Origin: Megaleporinus macrocephalus | Lineage: Eukaryota > Chordata > Actinopteri > Characiformes > Anostomidae | NCBI GenBank assembly: GCA_021613375.1 | Contig: CM038704.1 | Coordinates: forward strand, 36,046,162 to 36,110,161 | Reading direction: 5' to 3' | DNA length: 64,000 bases | Part shown: positions 13,864 through 24,529 of the stretch, one piece after another | Position numbering within the stretch: position 1 is the first letter of the stretch | How the letters are laid out: every line of letters starts with the position of its first letter | Program-made: the position numbers and the translations under genes | Notes under the pieces: generated by a model | Seen by the model: only the letters and a program-made list of their open reading frames with translations | Database searches by the model: none | What the model was told of the DNA's origin: nothing

Positions 13864-13885
13864 GTGAGATGAGGAGTTGCAGTTT
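13786..13885. repeat. AT dinucleotide tract with inverted-repeat arms
   Basis: A (TA)n run of about 50 bp at 13811-13860 is flanked by arms of roughly 18-22 bp that are near reverse complements: CTTCATCCCACCTT on the left and AAGGTGAGATGAGG on the right. The whole can form one hairpin or cruciform of about 90 bp. It could be the relic of a palindromic MITE whose centre expanded as a microsatellite. Confidence 0.8.
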
Positions 13886-14759
13886 TTAATGAGAAAATGT
13901 ATTAATTAATTAATTTATTAATTTATGGTAACACTGTTCAGGCCAGGTGGGACAAATGGTGTTGAAATCTGAGACATACTTGATGCAAAATAGTGTCACT
14001 GCAGTCTTAGTTATCAAATTGGAACCTATGTGACGATAATTAATTCATGATAATTTTGCTTTTGAGAACAAATGACGTATCTAACTAAAGAAGAACCAAA
14101 CTACCGGCTATTCAAAATTGTGTTTTCTTCAAGGACATTTTGAACAACAAATTTTACCATGAATTCCACAAAGCTGATTGTTTTGACTGGAAGTTTGTTT
14201 TTCTTTGCATTCTTCTTCACGGCAGGTACGTGAAAGAAACTGAGCTGCCACAATTAAAATATACACAGAAGTACATAATTTCTTCTTTTGTGTAGGCTTG
14301 GGTCATTATGGTGTCTGTAATCTGTCCTCCAAGTTTAAAGTATTAATTTACACGTGTTAATGTTAAATGTCATGTAAATGGAAAAAGGAATCATTGCTGG
14401 AAGTGGACACGGCTAAACTGGCCGGTGTTTTAAAAGGAAGAGTAACTAATGTGACCTCTGCATTTAAATCTATGATCTATGATCAGCAGATAAGGTTGGA
14501 AAAATGATCAGCAGATAAGGTTGAAAAACTGCACATTCAGTGGTGGAAAGTGCACAATCAGTGAGCGCGCTGCCGGCGCATTAGTGTGATATATAAGAAC
14601 GGTTGTTCCTCAAGTTACTGAGGAGGTCAATACAGAACATTATCATACTGTGTCAGCAACAACAGTCCATCCAAAACTACACAGAGAGAAATATAATGTT
14701 TTAGCACAGCTGGAGTGCATAACTCCCTTAATATAAACAACCATTACTGCGATGTGTGG

Positions 14760-15640
14760 ACAATATAGCTCTAAGTATTTAAGTACACCTGACGCTTACA
14801 CCTATATGAGTTTGTTGGACACCACATTCCAAAGCCATGGGCTTATTTGACAGTGAAAATGGACGAGATGGCCTGATGTTCCACTTCAGTGCGGTTGAGG
14901 TCAGGACTTGAGGTGCAGGCCACTGGAGTTCCTCAATGTCAAACTCCTAAGACCACAGAGCTGGCTTGACGTACAGGGACACAGTCATGCTGGACCAGAA
15001 TAGTGTTCTTCCCCAAACTGATGCCACAATGTTGGAAGCATATAATTGCGTAAAACGTCTGCTGTAGTTTTAACATCACCTTTCACTGGAACTAAGGGTC
15101 TGAATGCAAAACTTAAACCCCGCCCTGGGCCATTAATCCCCTCCACCACCTTTTACTGCTGCCACTATGCTTTCTGGTAGACAGTGTTTTTCTGGATTTA
15201 TCCACCAAACTCAGATTCATCCATCAGACTGCCAAATGGTGTAGCTTGATTTATCCCTCCAGAGAACATGATTCTACTACACTGGAGTGCAGTGGCCGTG
15301 CTTTACACCAGCTGATCCAGCTGATGCTTGGCATTGCACATAGTGATCTTAGGCTTGTATGCAGCTGCTCGACCATGGAACTCTATTTAGTGAACAGTTC
15401 TTGTGCTGATGTTGCTTCCAGAAGAGGTTTGGAACCAAGTAGTAAGTGATGATATAGAGCATAAGGTAAATTTTGTATGCACTCCAGCACCCTGCTTCAT
15501 GAGCTTGGAGTCTACTGCTTTGCGGCTTAGCTGATGTTCCCCCAAATGTTCCCCCTTAACAATAATAGTACCTAAAGTTGTGCAGGTTGCAAGGGTGGTA
15601 TCCTGTGACAGCACCTCTTTTAAACCATTGAACTTAACAA
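14760..15640 (-). mobile_element. Tc1-like transposon remnant
   Basis: On the minus strand this follows the consensus of a common fish Tc1-like element that I recognise from memory. Remnants of the 3' end, the region around the FWSDE-like segment and the HTH-coding part appear in order across about 870 bp. Diagnostic plus-strand stretches include CTTTCACTGGAACTAAGGG near 15081, ATCAGACTGCCAAATGG near 15222 and GCAGCTGCTCGACCATGG near 15361. Many stops and indels break the transposase frame. The terminal repeats are decayed. Confidence 0.75.
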
Positions 15641-16544
15641 AGGAAAAATATATCATTTAAACACTACATTTATTAGTACATATACTACTTTTGTCAGTTG
15701 AAATGGAAGAAAAGAAGTAGGAAGAAAATTTATCCTGAGCTAAAACTACTAATGGTGTAAAAGCTGCTACCCATGAGAGGGTATGAGGTAAAAGGCATCA
15801 CTGCAATAACATCTCTGACAAACAGGGCTATAAACGCACTATAGCTATATACATTACATTCAGCATTACAGCATCACTAACAGAACCTTCAGACAAGCTT
15901 CCACTCTACAAATGAACAGAGATCTGAAAGCACCTCAAATCCAGCGACACAGGAGAAAACCCAGCCAAAGGCCAACAGCACAAAGCATAAATGTCAATAT
16001 ACCCGAAAGGGTGGAGGGAGAGAGAAAGAGAGAGAGAGAGAGAGAGATAGAGATAAAACACAAAGAGAGTTATATATTATTGATACCCATTGCAGTTGCT
16101 GGTGACGCTCTCTGAGTTGAAGCGGCTTATTGACAAATTGTAAAAGAGAAAAATAAAACTAGCATAAGCCATATATGCAATATGTTCAAAGTTGTAACAC
16201 CACAACCACAATTACAGTCATAACAGGCTTTTTTGGATGATATAACACGATCATAGATAACACAAAGTATGCCAGAGAAGCAAGGCCTTGAAAGAGTGCA
16301 CGACAAAGTAAAGAAAGGGGGGCGAAGCAGTGCACTGTGGGAGCGAAGCCTGATAGAAAGGAAACTCTGACTGCAGTTACTTTCAGTATTCACCACAGGG
16401 ACGAGACAGTCAGAGGTTTTTCACTCTCTCACACATACTTGTGCTGCTTGTTGGAGCACATCTACAAATCTGTCAATCAGCAACATAGACACACACACAA
16501 ACACACAGGCCCAGAGAGTTTAGAACATTGAGCATTCAGCTATA

Positions 16545-17465
16545 CCCATTTCCATGGTTACACTACACACATCTCCAAGGTTATATGAGAAACTACACCC
16601 TTTTACAAAGTTATAAGAAATGCTACATGCATCTTCGAGGTTACGAGGCACACTACACACGTTATTAAAGTTAAACACAATTTTCAGTCATGTAGTACAC
16701 TGCATTATTTTCAAGGCAATGCGGTACATTACACACATATCCACACATCTCTCAAGTTGTCAAATACTACAAACGTTTCCAAAGTTACAAGGTACACTAC
16801 ATACATTACCAACAGTATGCGGTACACTACACACATTACCAACAGTCTGCGGTACACTACACACGTTACCAACAGTATGCGGTACACTACACACGTTACC
16901 AACAGTATGCGGTACACTACACACATTACCAACAGTCTGTGGTACACTACACACATTACCAACAGTCTGCGGAACACTACACACATTTCCAAAGTTATGC
17001 GGTACACTACACACATTTACAAAGTTATGCGGTACACTACACACATTTACAAAGTAATGCGGTACACTACACGCATTTACAAAGTAATGCGGTACACTAC
17101 ACACATTTCCAAAGATATGCGGTACACTACACACATTTCCAAAGTTATGCGGTACACTACACACATTAACAACAATATGCGGTACACTACACACATTTTC
17201 AAAGTTATGCGGTACACTACACACATTTTCAAAGTTATGCGGAACTCTACACACATTAACAACAGTATGCGATACACTACACACATTAAACATTTCCAAA
17301 GTTGTGCGGAACCCTACGAACATTTCCAAAGTTGTGCGGAACCCTACGAACATTTCCAAAGTTGTGCGGAACCCTACACACATTTCCAAAGCTGTGCGGT
17401 ACACTACACACATTTCCAAAGGTATGCGGTACACTACACACATTACCAAAGTTATATGGTTCTAT
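16545..17465. repeat. 30-bp minisatellite abutting exon w13
   Basis: Units of 30 bp contain ATGCGGTACACTACACACAT plus a variable ten bases (TACCAACAGT, TTCCAAAGTT or TTACAAAGTT). It is homogeneous from about 16790 to 17440 and decayed at the low end. Because 30 is divisible by three and the unit lacks stops in several frames, artefactual frames of up to about 240 codons are open on both strands; I do not regard them as genes. The array ends about 44 bp from the end of w13, so in the transcript it starts just after that exon's donor. Confidence 0.95.
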
Positions 17466-17508
17466 TAAGGCATTAATATTAAGCATGTGTACAGTGCGGT
17501 GTGCTAAC

Positions 17509-17664
17509 CTATGAGTGAGTTGAGGGAGGAGTAGGAGCTGACTCTCCTCATCTTATCGATAGTCTCAAAGGACAAGATGTACTCATCATTGTCAGGACTT
17601 CCCAGAGTACTGCTGGCACTGCTGCTGGCACTCAGGTTACCCGGAGAAAAGGTCACAGGGCCAC
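17509..17664 (-). CDS. rptor: rptor exon w13: linker with the AMPK site Ser792
   Basis: The 156-bp exon encodes a split G and 51 residues from GPVTFSPGNLS through TLGSPDNDEYILSFETIDK to MRRVSSYSSLNSLI, equivalent to human residues about 748-800. The motif M-R-R-V-S-S-Y-S-S-L keeps the AMPK signature around Ser792 (hydrophobic at -5, Arg at -3, Leu at +4); the serine codon is at 17534-17536. In mammals its phosphorylation recruits 14-3-3 and lowers mTORC1 activity under energy stress. The S-P at the Ser771 position is also kept. The acceptor is TTTTCCCAG with a long pyrimidine tract; the donor ATAG|GTTAGC is weak. It is phase 1 at both ends. One residue fewer than human near the start balances an insertion in w11. 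Confidence 0.97.
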
Positions 17665-18104
17665 CTGGGAAAAGAAAAGAAAAAGATGAGTCACGTGACC
17701 ATTTTGGACATCATGGCATTACGACCTGACCGCTCTGCGTCAGCAGCAAATGAACCCCTTTGCACCCCAAGTGACGGCGGTAAATGCTTTTAACTCTCAC
17801 CGTTCATTTCAGAACTCAGAACAAAAGCAGGACAACGCAATGGGCATTTTATAAAATGCTATATGGTGCTACAGTCATTTGAGGTTAACTGTAAGCTTTA
17901 GTTGTTAAATACTTAAATCAGGTATTTGAATAAATCAGTGTGTAGTGTGCATGTGTGTGAAAAGACGTTCTAGTGAAGGGATCTTTTTTCTTACATCAAG
18001 GGAAATGAAACTTTTTACAATTTACAACTACTGCAGCTGCTCTAATCAACAGAGAATAAGAGTCTAAAAATGTTTTCAAGTAATTCAGATGTAGCATTCA
18101 GAGC

Positions 18105-18205
18105 CGAAAATGAGCTTCACTGCCCGAACCGGGATTTGAATCCTAAGCTTCAGCATAAAAAGGCTGCAATGTTACCCAACATGCCATCTTATTGCTTTGA
18201 GACTG
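18105..18205 (-). mobile_element. tRNA-like SINE head, degenerate
   Basis: On the minus strand the order is GTTGGGTAACATTGCAGCC, then GGATTCAAATCCCGGTTCGG. This resembles the internal A-box and B-box spacing of a tRNA-derived SINE head. No body, tail or target duplication is evident, so only the head may remain. It could also be a decayed tRNA pseudogene. Confidence 0.4.
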
Positions 18206-18439
18206 GCAGTTAAACCTCAACCGGGGTCTGCATAATAAAAAACAACAAACCTGGTTCAGCAAGTTATCAGCTCCCCTCACTGCCATTTGATTCTTTTTGC
18301 TTAAAATAACTACTTTATGTAACGTGAGGCTGTCCTAAAAAGATCACTGGTACATTGGTGCTTGACAGAATTTCCAGAGCTGTGGACACATCTAAGCAGA
18401 ACTGTATATAAAAATATTTCAGGCAAAATAATAATTCTA

Positions 18440-18935
18440 CAGCTGGTCAAATTTACTAAATCAGTCTAACATGCTTAGATATATCACTATATATTACTAA
18501 ATCAGCCTAAAACACAAAGATAAATGAAAAGATTAACTATAGCGAAAAGATAAATCACTAAAGCGTCCCAAAACACGCACACAAAAAATATGCAAAACAC
18601 TAAAACACAAGAATAAGCCAGTAAATTGGCCTAAAATGTAAAGACCAATCTCAGAATCAGCCTAAAACATAGATGTATATCAAAAACTACGCATTAACAA
18701 AAATAAATCACAAATTCAACCAAAAAACAAAGATAATGTCTAAATTAGCCTAAAATGGAGAGATAAAACATTAAATTGGCTTAAAATAAAAACCTAAACC
18801 ATTAAATCGGTCAAAAATGCAAATTTAAATCTGGCCTAAAACATAACATTTACCAGCAAAATTAGACCAAAGCACAAAGATAAACATCAAAATCAGACAA
18901 AGCCACAAAGATAAATTACTAAATTGGCCTAAAAC
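18440..18935. repeat. Degenerate minisatellite, unit about 31 bp
   Basis: The phrase AAATCAGCCTAAAAC or AAATTGGCCTAAAA followed by AAAGATAAATC recurs about fifteen times with heavy divergence. It is an old array compared with the neighbouring ones. Confidence 0.7.
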
Positions 18936-19589
18936 GCAAAGACTTATCCCTCCAGATCTGGTTCGGTCTCTTTTTATCATGCAATAAAGGAGCGTCAGAC
19001 CTGAACAAGGTAAACATCTTGTGAGATACAAAAACTATTTGTTTAAAAAAACGGATATTTAAAAATATGAAGTGCTTAGAATACCCATGCTTAATTAGTT
19101 TTGTGTGGAGAATGTAATGTTCTCTGCTGTAGACCAAGACCACCTGAGCTACATGAGCTTCATCAGACACTGAATGGTCTCACTGAATGAGCTAAATAGA
19201 GTTATTAAAAGGGAAAGATCCAAAAAACCTGCAGTGAAAATCAGTCTGCATGTTGTGCCTTTGAGCAGAGTGCCTAACCCTGAACTGCTCTAGAGGAGCT
19301 GCTCACACTCCTAAATCATTTACACTCAGATAACTCGCCGAGTGAAATCGCCCTTCATTCAAAAGTTCTGACCTTCATTTTAATTCTTAACTATAAATAG
19401 TAAATTAATAATTATTTTTTAAAAATCTCCTGGGGGTGGGGGATGTGTAAATCCTCTGAAAGCTGCAGTGATCCATTTGCTTCCTTATAGCCATGAACAG
19501 CACAATGTTTCACAGATCTCACATCTTCCACTCCAACAACTGTAACAAGTCTGTCTGCTGCAACAGCACTCGGCATCACTCGGTAGTTT

Positions 19590-20035
19590 GGGCTAAACTA
19601 CTGTAGACCGAATAGGCTGTTGACAGGGCAAAGGTTAAACTGCTGTAGGCGACAGGGCTGTGGCTAAACTGTTGCTGGCATGATAGGGGCAGGGCTGAAC
19701 TGTTGAAGGCTGAATGGGCGGGACTAAACTGCTGCAGGCTGAATGAGCGGGTCTAAACTGTTGAAGGGTGAATGGGCAGGGGCTAAACTGCTGTAGCCTA
19801 AATGGGTGGGCTAAGCTCCTGTAGGCTGAATGAGTGAGGCTAAGATGCTATAGACTGATTGGGTGTGGCTAAACTGCTGTATGATGAAAAGGTGAGGCTA
19901 AACTTCTGTAGGCTGAATGGGTGGGGCTAAACAGCTGTAGGCTGAATAGGTGGGGCTAAGATGCTGTAGGCTGAATGGGTGGGGTTAAACTGCGGTATGA
20001 TGTAAAGGTGAGGCGAAACTGCTATAGGCTGAGGC
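19590..20035. repeat. Minisatellite, unit about 29 bp
   Basis: The unit is CTGTAGGCTGAATGGGTGGG followed by GCTAAACAG, with about fourteen diverged copies. The high end is only about 140 bp from exon w12, on the side downstream of that exon in the transcript. Confidence 0.85.
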
Positions 20036-20174
20036 TTAAAAAAAAAAAGAAATAATAAAAAAGTACAAATAAAGTTTACAGCATCTTGAAACCATAACTG
20101 CACATAGCCCTTTCAAATAAAAGAACAAAAAACGATGACAAGTGGTTAAACAGATTTTTCCTTCATTAGCTCAC

Positions 20175-20315
20175 CTTCCTCGTTAAGGTTGAGGTTCTGC
20201 AGACTCTTGTTGAGGTTCCGTGCGGTGGTGGCTGCCCGGATATTGGTGTAGGAGTTCACTGACCGCAATCGAGGGATGGCCGGGCTTTCTCTCATCGGAG
20301 TCAGATTTCCTGGCT
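20175..20315 (-). CDS. rptor: rptor exon w12: linker phosphosite cluster (Ser722 region)
   Basis: The 141-bp exon encodes a split E, then PGNLTPMRESPAIPRLRSVN and SYTNIRAATTARNLNKSLQN and LNLNEE, equivalent to human 701-747. The T-P of Thr706, the S-P of Ser711, and the serines matching human Ser719 and Ser722 are present; the Ser722 codon is at 20251-20253. The residue matching human Ser721 is Asn here. The AMPK-type spacing (Leu at -5, Ile at +4) around Ser722 is kept. The acceptor is TTTTAAG (AAG rather than CAG) and the donor is GAAG|GTGAGC. It starts in phase 1 and ends in phase 1. Confidence 0.97.
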
Positions 20316-20457
20316 CTTAAAAGAACAGACCATTTGCAATTAGAACATTAAAGAACCAACCCCTGACCAACCCATCTTTATCCCTTAGAATTCAAAAGAC
20401 TGATTTTGCTACATATACATGGCCATGATTAATAGATCATTAGATCAAGTTTAACCT

Positions 20458-20830
20458 CTATAGGTTGCTGGTCTGAGGCATTCAGGTGTGAGTTAACACA
20501 ATGCCAAGGAGGGGAGAAATCAGCAGTGATCTTAGTGAAGCAACAGTTGCTGCCCATCAACCCGGTAAGGGTTATAAGGGCATTTATAAAGCCAAGAATT
20601 TGAAGTTCATCATTCTACAGTAAGAAAGATTTATCACAAGTGGAAATCATTCAAGATGGTTGCCAATCCTCCCAGCAGTGGACGTCCCATCAGATTCACC
20701 CCAAGGTAACACTGCAAAGTGCAATGCTCAGAAAAACTGAAAAAACCTAATTATATCTCAGACTTTGCCAGCCTCAGCTGCCATGTTACATGTTCAAGTT
20801 CATGATCATGAACACGAGGTCAAAAATGAT
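20458..20830 (+). mobile_element. Tc1-like transposon fragment (5' part of transposase)
   Basis: The plus strand follows the N-terminal coding part of a fish Tc1-like family from memory: AATGCCAAGGAG near the start codon region, GTTGCTGCCCATCAA, AGTTCATCATTCTACAGT, AAATCATTCAAGATGGTTGC and CAGTGGACGTCCCA occur in the expected order. The downstream catalytic region is missing. It fills most of the 569-bp intron between w11 and w12 and lies antisense to rptor. Confidence 0.75.
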
Positions 20831-20884
20831 CAGTTAACCACAATTATATGAACAAAAAGATCTAATATTAAACTTTGTGTGTAC

Positions 20885-21005
20885 CTGTAGTGTTGGCAGG
20901 TGAGGGTGCTGCGTAGTTTTTCTCCTCCTCCATGAACTGCAGAGCCACGGTGCAGAAATTACTCTCATACTGGACCACCAAGTGACTTAGAGCTACAACC
21001 AGCTC
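20885..21005 (-). CDS. rptor: rptor exon w11: end of the armadillo/HEAT solenoid
   Basis: The 121-bp exon encodes ELVVALSHLVVQYESNFCTV then ALQFMEEEKNYAAPSPANTT, plus the first base of a split Glu, matching human E662 to T700. The first half is a solenoid helix pair; the P-S-P at the end keeps the proline-directed site equivalent to human Ser696. There is one extra residue (Asn) before T-T relative to human. The acceptor is CATCTGCAG and the donor ACAG|GTACAC. It starts in phase 0 and ends in phase 1, closing the run of phase-0 exons. Confidence 0.97.
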
Positions 21006-21239
21006 CTGCAGATGCAAACATACATAAAGTACATAGCAATCTGAGACAGGTACACACATAAAACATATACTCCAACATGTCTCCAAGAGAAGACAATGAA
21101 TTTTGTAAGTATTATTTCTAATGGTGGCTCACAGTCCACTGATTAATGTCTGCCTGAAATCAATCCCTTTACACTTTCCAATCAAACAGGAGACCACTGT
21201 GCATCAACAGTGAACAGGTAACCTAACACAGAAAACCCA

Positions 21240-21560
21240 GCAAAGGAAAGTCAATGCAGAAGGGCCAGCACAGCTAAGTCAGGAAAGTCAACACAAGCAA
21301 AGTTAGTGCAGGAGGGCCAGTACAGGTAATCTAGTGCAGGGGGGCTAGCACAGGAACGTTAGGGAAGGAGGGCCAACACAGGAATGTTACGGAAGGAAGG
21401 CAAGAACAGGTATGTTAGTGCAGGAGGGCCAACACAGGTATGTTAGTGCAGGAGGACCAACACAGGATCGTTAGGGAAAGAAGGCAAGAACAGGTATGTT
21501 AGTACAGGAGGGCTAGCATAGGTGCGTTAGTGCATGATAGCTAGAACATTAGATACATTA
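21240..21560. repeat. Minisatellite, unit about 28 bp
   Basis: The unit is GCAGGAGGGCCAACACAGGT followed by ATGTTAGT, in about eleven diverged copies. It lies in the w10-w11 intron directly beside the 55-bp array, and the two share GCACAG/GTTAGT words, so one probably arose from the other. Confidence 0.85.
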
Positions 21561-21564
21561 GGGC

Positions 21565-21865
21565 AGGAAGGGTAGCACAGTAAGCTAGTGCAAGAAGAGT
21601 ATCAAAGCGAAGTTAGTTCAGGAAGGGTAGCACAGTAAGCTAGTGCAAGAAGAGTATCAAAGCGAAGTTAGTTCAGGAAGGGTAGCACAGTAAGCTAGTG
21701 CAAGAAGAGTATCAAAGCGAAGTTAGTTCAGGAAGGGTAGCACAGTAAGCTAGTGCAAGAAGAGTATCAAAGCGAAGTTAGTTCAGGAAGGGTAGCACAG
21801 TAAGCTAGTGCAAGAAGAGTATCAAAGCGAAGTTAGTTCAGGAAGGCTAGAGCAGTAAAGCTTAC
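21565..21865. repeat. Near-perfect 55-bp minisatellite, 5 copies
   Basis: The unit begins GGAAGGGTAGCACAGTAAGC, continues TAGTGCAAGAAGAG and ends GCGAAGTTAGTTCA. Five copies are almost identical, so amplification is recent. It lies about 100 bp beyond the donor of w10 in the transcript. Confidence 0.95.
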
Positions 21866-21960
21866 TCTGAAAGTTTGTGCAAGAAGACATAGGATAGCAC
21901 AGGAAAACAAGCACAGATAGGCTAACGCAGGAAACCTGCAGCTCTAAGATCATTGCTTAC

Positions 21961-22101
21961 CTTTCTGACCACGGGACTACCATCGTTGATAAGCTGGGCT
22001 AACATCATGGCCACATTGTGGTCGATGGTGGTGGAATGATCCGTCCGCTCGGCCGAATTGCCCACAAATGTCCCCAGCGCAAACACGGCCGCACATCGTA
22101 C
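21961..22101 (-). CDS. rptor: rptor exon w10: solenoid segment
   Basis: The 141-bp exon encodes VRCAAVFALGTFVGNSAERT, DHSTTIDHNVAMMLAQLIND and GSPVVRK, matching human V615 to K661 with only three or four conservative changes (I, N and V near the end). It belongs to the armadillo/HEAT solenoid; published structures place solenoid helices of this general region near the Rag GTPases (from memory). The acceptor is TGGTGCAG and the donor AAG|GTAAGC, close to consensus. Both ends are phase 0. It is separated from w9 by an intron of only 190 bp, the shortest here. Confidence 0.98.
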
Positions 22102-22291
22102 CTGCACCACAGACACAACCCCTCAAATCAAACAGGTCACTTACAAGTCAGCATGCAGGTCTATGACCGCTTCATTCTATGAGCTACAGCACCATGAATA
22201 CACTGTTGTATCTCTGCTGATAGACAATGAAGTACTTTTAGTAAAAAACACATATGTCCAGCACAGAAATCATCTCGGCTCGGCTTGCTAC

Positions 22292-22483
22292 CTCTGGGAT
22301 GGGATCTGAGAGGAGGCTGTAGAGCTTCTCATGGGCGCTGTCTCGAACACCACACCAGCGGGCCGAGTCAAAGTTCTGCCAGATCCGGCCGAGGCAGATG
22401 GCCACCCACTGGCGTAGGAGCGGGTGAGGGTCACTGAGCTGCTCCAGGCAGATGGCTATCAGATTACCCTGCAAACAGGCTTC
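22292..22483 (-). CDS. rptor: rptor exon w9: solenoid core
   Basis: The 192-bp exon is the largest in the window. It encodes EACLQGNLIAICLEQLSDPH, PLLRQWVAICLGRIWQNFDS, ARWCGVRDSAHEKLYSLLSD and PIPE, matching human E551 to E614 with one difference (N to S) that I can see. These are HEAT/armadillo helices of the alpha-solenoid that joins the conserved N-terminal domain to the linker. The acceptor is CACTACAG; the donor GAG|GTAGCA departs from consensus at +4 and +5. It is phase 0 at both ends. Confidence 0.98.
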
Positions 22484-23086
22484 CTGTAGTGGACGGAGAC
22501 AAGATGAGCAAACCTCTGGATAAATGAAAGGTGCAACATGCATTTTCCTTCCACGTAAACTGTTTCCTCCTCTTCCCAGGCAGTACTTTAGTAACAGTGT
22601 TTCAGGCCTGGACTGTCCATCACACATTCACGTCTTCAAACTGTGTTTTATTTGAAAATAATTCATTACTCCTTTAAAGTGCTGGCCTTCACCTGGGAGT
22701 GAGCGTGGGATAAAACAACAAAAGAAATAGCAGACCATTTAAAAAAGTGTGTGAAACAAGTACAAGCATAAATAAGCAAGCGAGGGAGGGAGGTGAAGAC
22801 TTTTGTGCACAGTGGTATGACCTTCAGAACAGCTCCAAACGCGACAGCACGAATGACAGAGATGAGGAGAGAGGCGGGAAGTGTGACAGGACAAAAAAAG
22901 AAAGAAAGAAAAAGAGAAGAAAGAGGGATGATGAATGTCTGAGTGAGGAGGGAGATCGGGGCAGCGTAACAAACACTGTAGCGTCCTTGAGGCAGACAAT
23001 AACCACACAACAGTGCACAAAGTCTCCAGTGATGCAACCCAGTTAGACAAAAGGAGTCAAACACCACAAAACACTGTATAAGATTA

Positions 23087-23125
<39 letters not shown>

Positions 23126-23309
23126 TGAAGAGTTTTGATAAAGCTCTTCAAATTGGTCTAACCATGTCTAGATGGACCTAACAGGTACACAGGAACAGAT
23201 AAACGTTCTTCCCTAAACTGCGACCGAGACATTAGAGAAAATGTCTTTGTGTGCTGTAGCATCATCCTGCACTGAAATAAAGGGTCTGAGCCCAACGTTT
23301 GAGAGCGCT

Positions 23310-24425
23310 TTGATATTTTCTCTATTTCTGTACAAATACGACCTAAAACATAATCAGCTTTTCAAGCAAGTCCCAAAAGTAGACAAAGAGAACCAAATGA
23401 AACAAAACTATTATATTTATTTATTTATTTATTTATTGAGAAAAATTATCCAAGATTTCATATCTGAGTGGCAAGAAGTACGTGACCCTCTGGAATCGAC
23501 GGTTCATCTGAAGGATTTTTTAATCAAAGGGGACAGCAATGCGGTGAGAGGAGCTGCCTTCTTGTATTTAAAGAACAGAGATCTATCAAAGTCAGATCTG
23601 TACATGTTTATGTGTATCGTGGAGGTCAGAAAACAAGTTGATGCTCGCTAACAAGTGAGATGCTCGCAAAAGAGTTTGATCTCCACCATCCACAGTCAGT
23701 CAGATTGTGCACAAATGAAAGAACTTCAAGACCACTGTTACACTCCCCAAGAGTGGTCCACTAACAAAGACCACCCCAAGAGCCAAGCATATAATAGCCT
23801 GCAAGGTCACAAAGGAACCCGGGGTAACTTCTTAGCCACAGTGGCTCATTTTTGTGGCCAATGTTTATGAGTCCACCATCTAGAGAAACCTAAACAACAA
23901 CGGTGTGCATGGGCAGGTTGCAAGGAGAGAAACACTGCTCTCCGAAAAGAATAGTGCTGCCCGTTTAACATTTGCTAAAGATCATGTGGACAAGCCAGAA
24001 ACCTTTGTTTTGAATTTTTTGGTTTAAATGAGAAGCATGACATCCTCAAAAAAAACCCCCAAAAAAAACAACAATCATATCCAATCTGTGAAACATGGTG
24101 GTGGTAGTATCATAGTGTGAGCCTGTTTTGCCACATGTGGTACAGGACATCTTGTCATCCCTAATGGAACAATGAATTCTGAATTATACCAGCGACTTTG
24201 AACCGTAAATATCAGGACATCTGTATATGAACTGAATCTTAAGAGAACATGAGTAATGCAGTAAAACAATGACCCTAAGCACACTAGTTGTCCACCAAAG
24301 AATGGATTAAGTTAATGTTTTGGAATGACCCAGTCAAAGTCAAGATCTCATCATATAGAAGGGTAATGAAAAGACCTGAAATTACAGTTCATGTGAGAAT
24401 ATCCCAGAGCTGTAGCTGTTCTGCC
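23310..24425 (+). mobile_element. Tc1-like transposon remnant, most of the element
   Basis: The plus strand follows, in order, a fish Tc1-like element recalled from memory: the terminal-repeat region with AAAAGTAGACAAAGAGAACC, the ATTTATTTATTTATTGAG spacer, HTH-coding sequence with CACAGTCAGTCAGATTGTG, then GATCATGTGGACAAGCCAGA, TGAAACATGGTGGTGGTAG, AACAATGAATTCTGAATTAT and GACCCTAAGCACAC. The last encodes the D-P-K-H region near the third catalytic acidic residue. Frameshifts, stops and an expanded A/C run near 24046 interrupt it, so it is dead. The 3' terminal repeat is absent. Confidence 0.85.
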
Positions 24426-24529
24426 AATAATTCTGCAAGCATTTCTGTCCTAGAATTAATCTGTTATTGAAAATACACTTCATTTAAACTGGAAAAACAA
24501 CTGACCTTGAAAACTGTCAGATTAATTTA

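Larger units (their letters stand above)
5005..17508 (-). other. rptor: rptor intron w13-w14 (12.5 kb)
   Basis: Annotated inside it are a 67-bp array, a MITE, a hAT-like remnant, an AT hairpin, a Tc1-like remnant and a 30-bp array. 5005-8560 is otherwise AT-rich sequence with a small palindromic patch of GGTTC/GAACC motifs near 6570-6650 and nothing else I can name. 9160-10590 shows no known repeat. 11640-11880 is locally GC-richer with several GCGCT/CGCTC motifs and could be regulatory. 11880-12650, 13890-14750 and 15650-16540 hold nothing recognisable beyond a short GA run at about 16020-16048. Confidence 0.85.
17665..20174 (-). other. rptor: rptor intron w12-w13
   Basis: It holds a tRNA-like SINE remnant and two minisatellites annotated separately. 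The stretch 18940-19590 and the first 440 bases next to w13 show no recognisable element. A short poly-A run sits at 20038-20060. Confidence 0.85.

Noticed and set aside
16620..17514. Long open frames of up to 239 codons on both strands, rich in repeated decapeptides
   Set aside because: They are produced by a stop-free 30-bp tandem unit; both strands and several frames are open at once, and there is no conserved domain.
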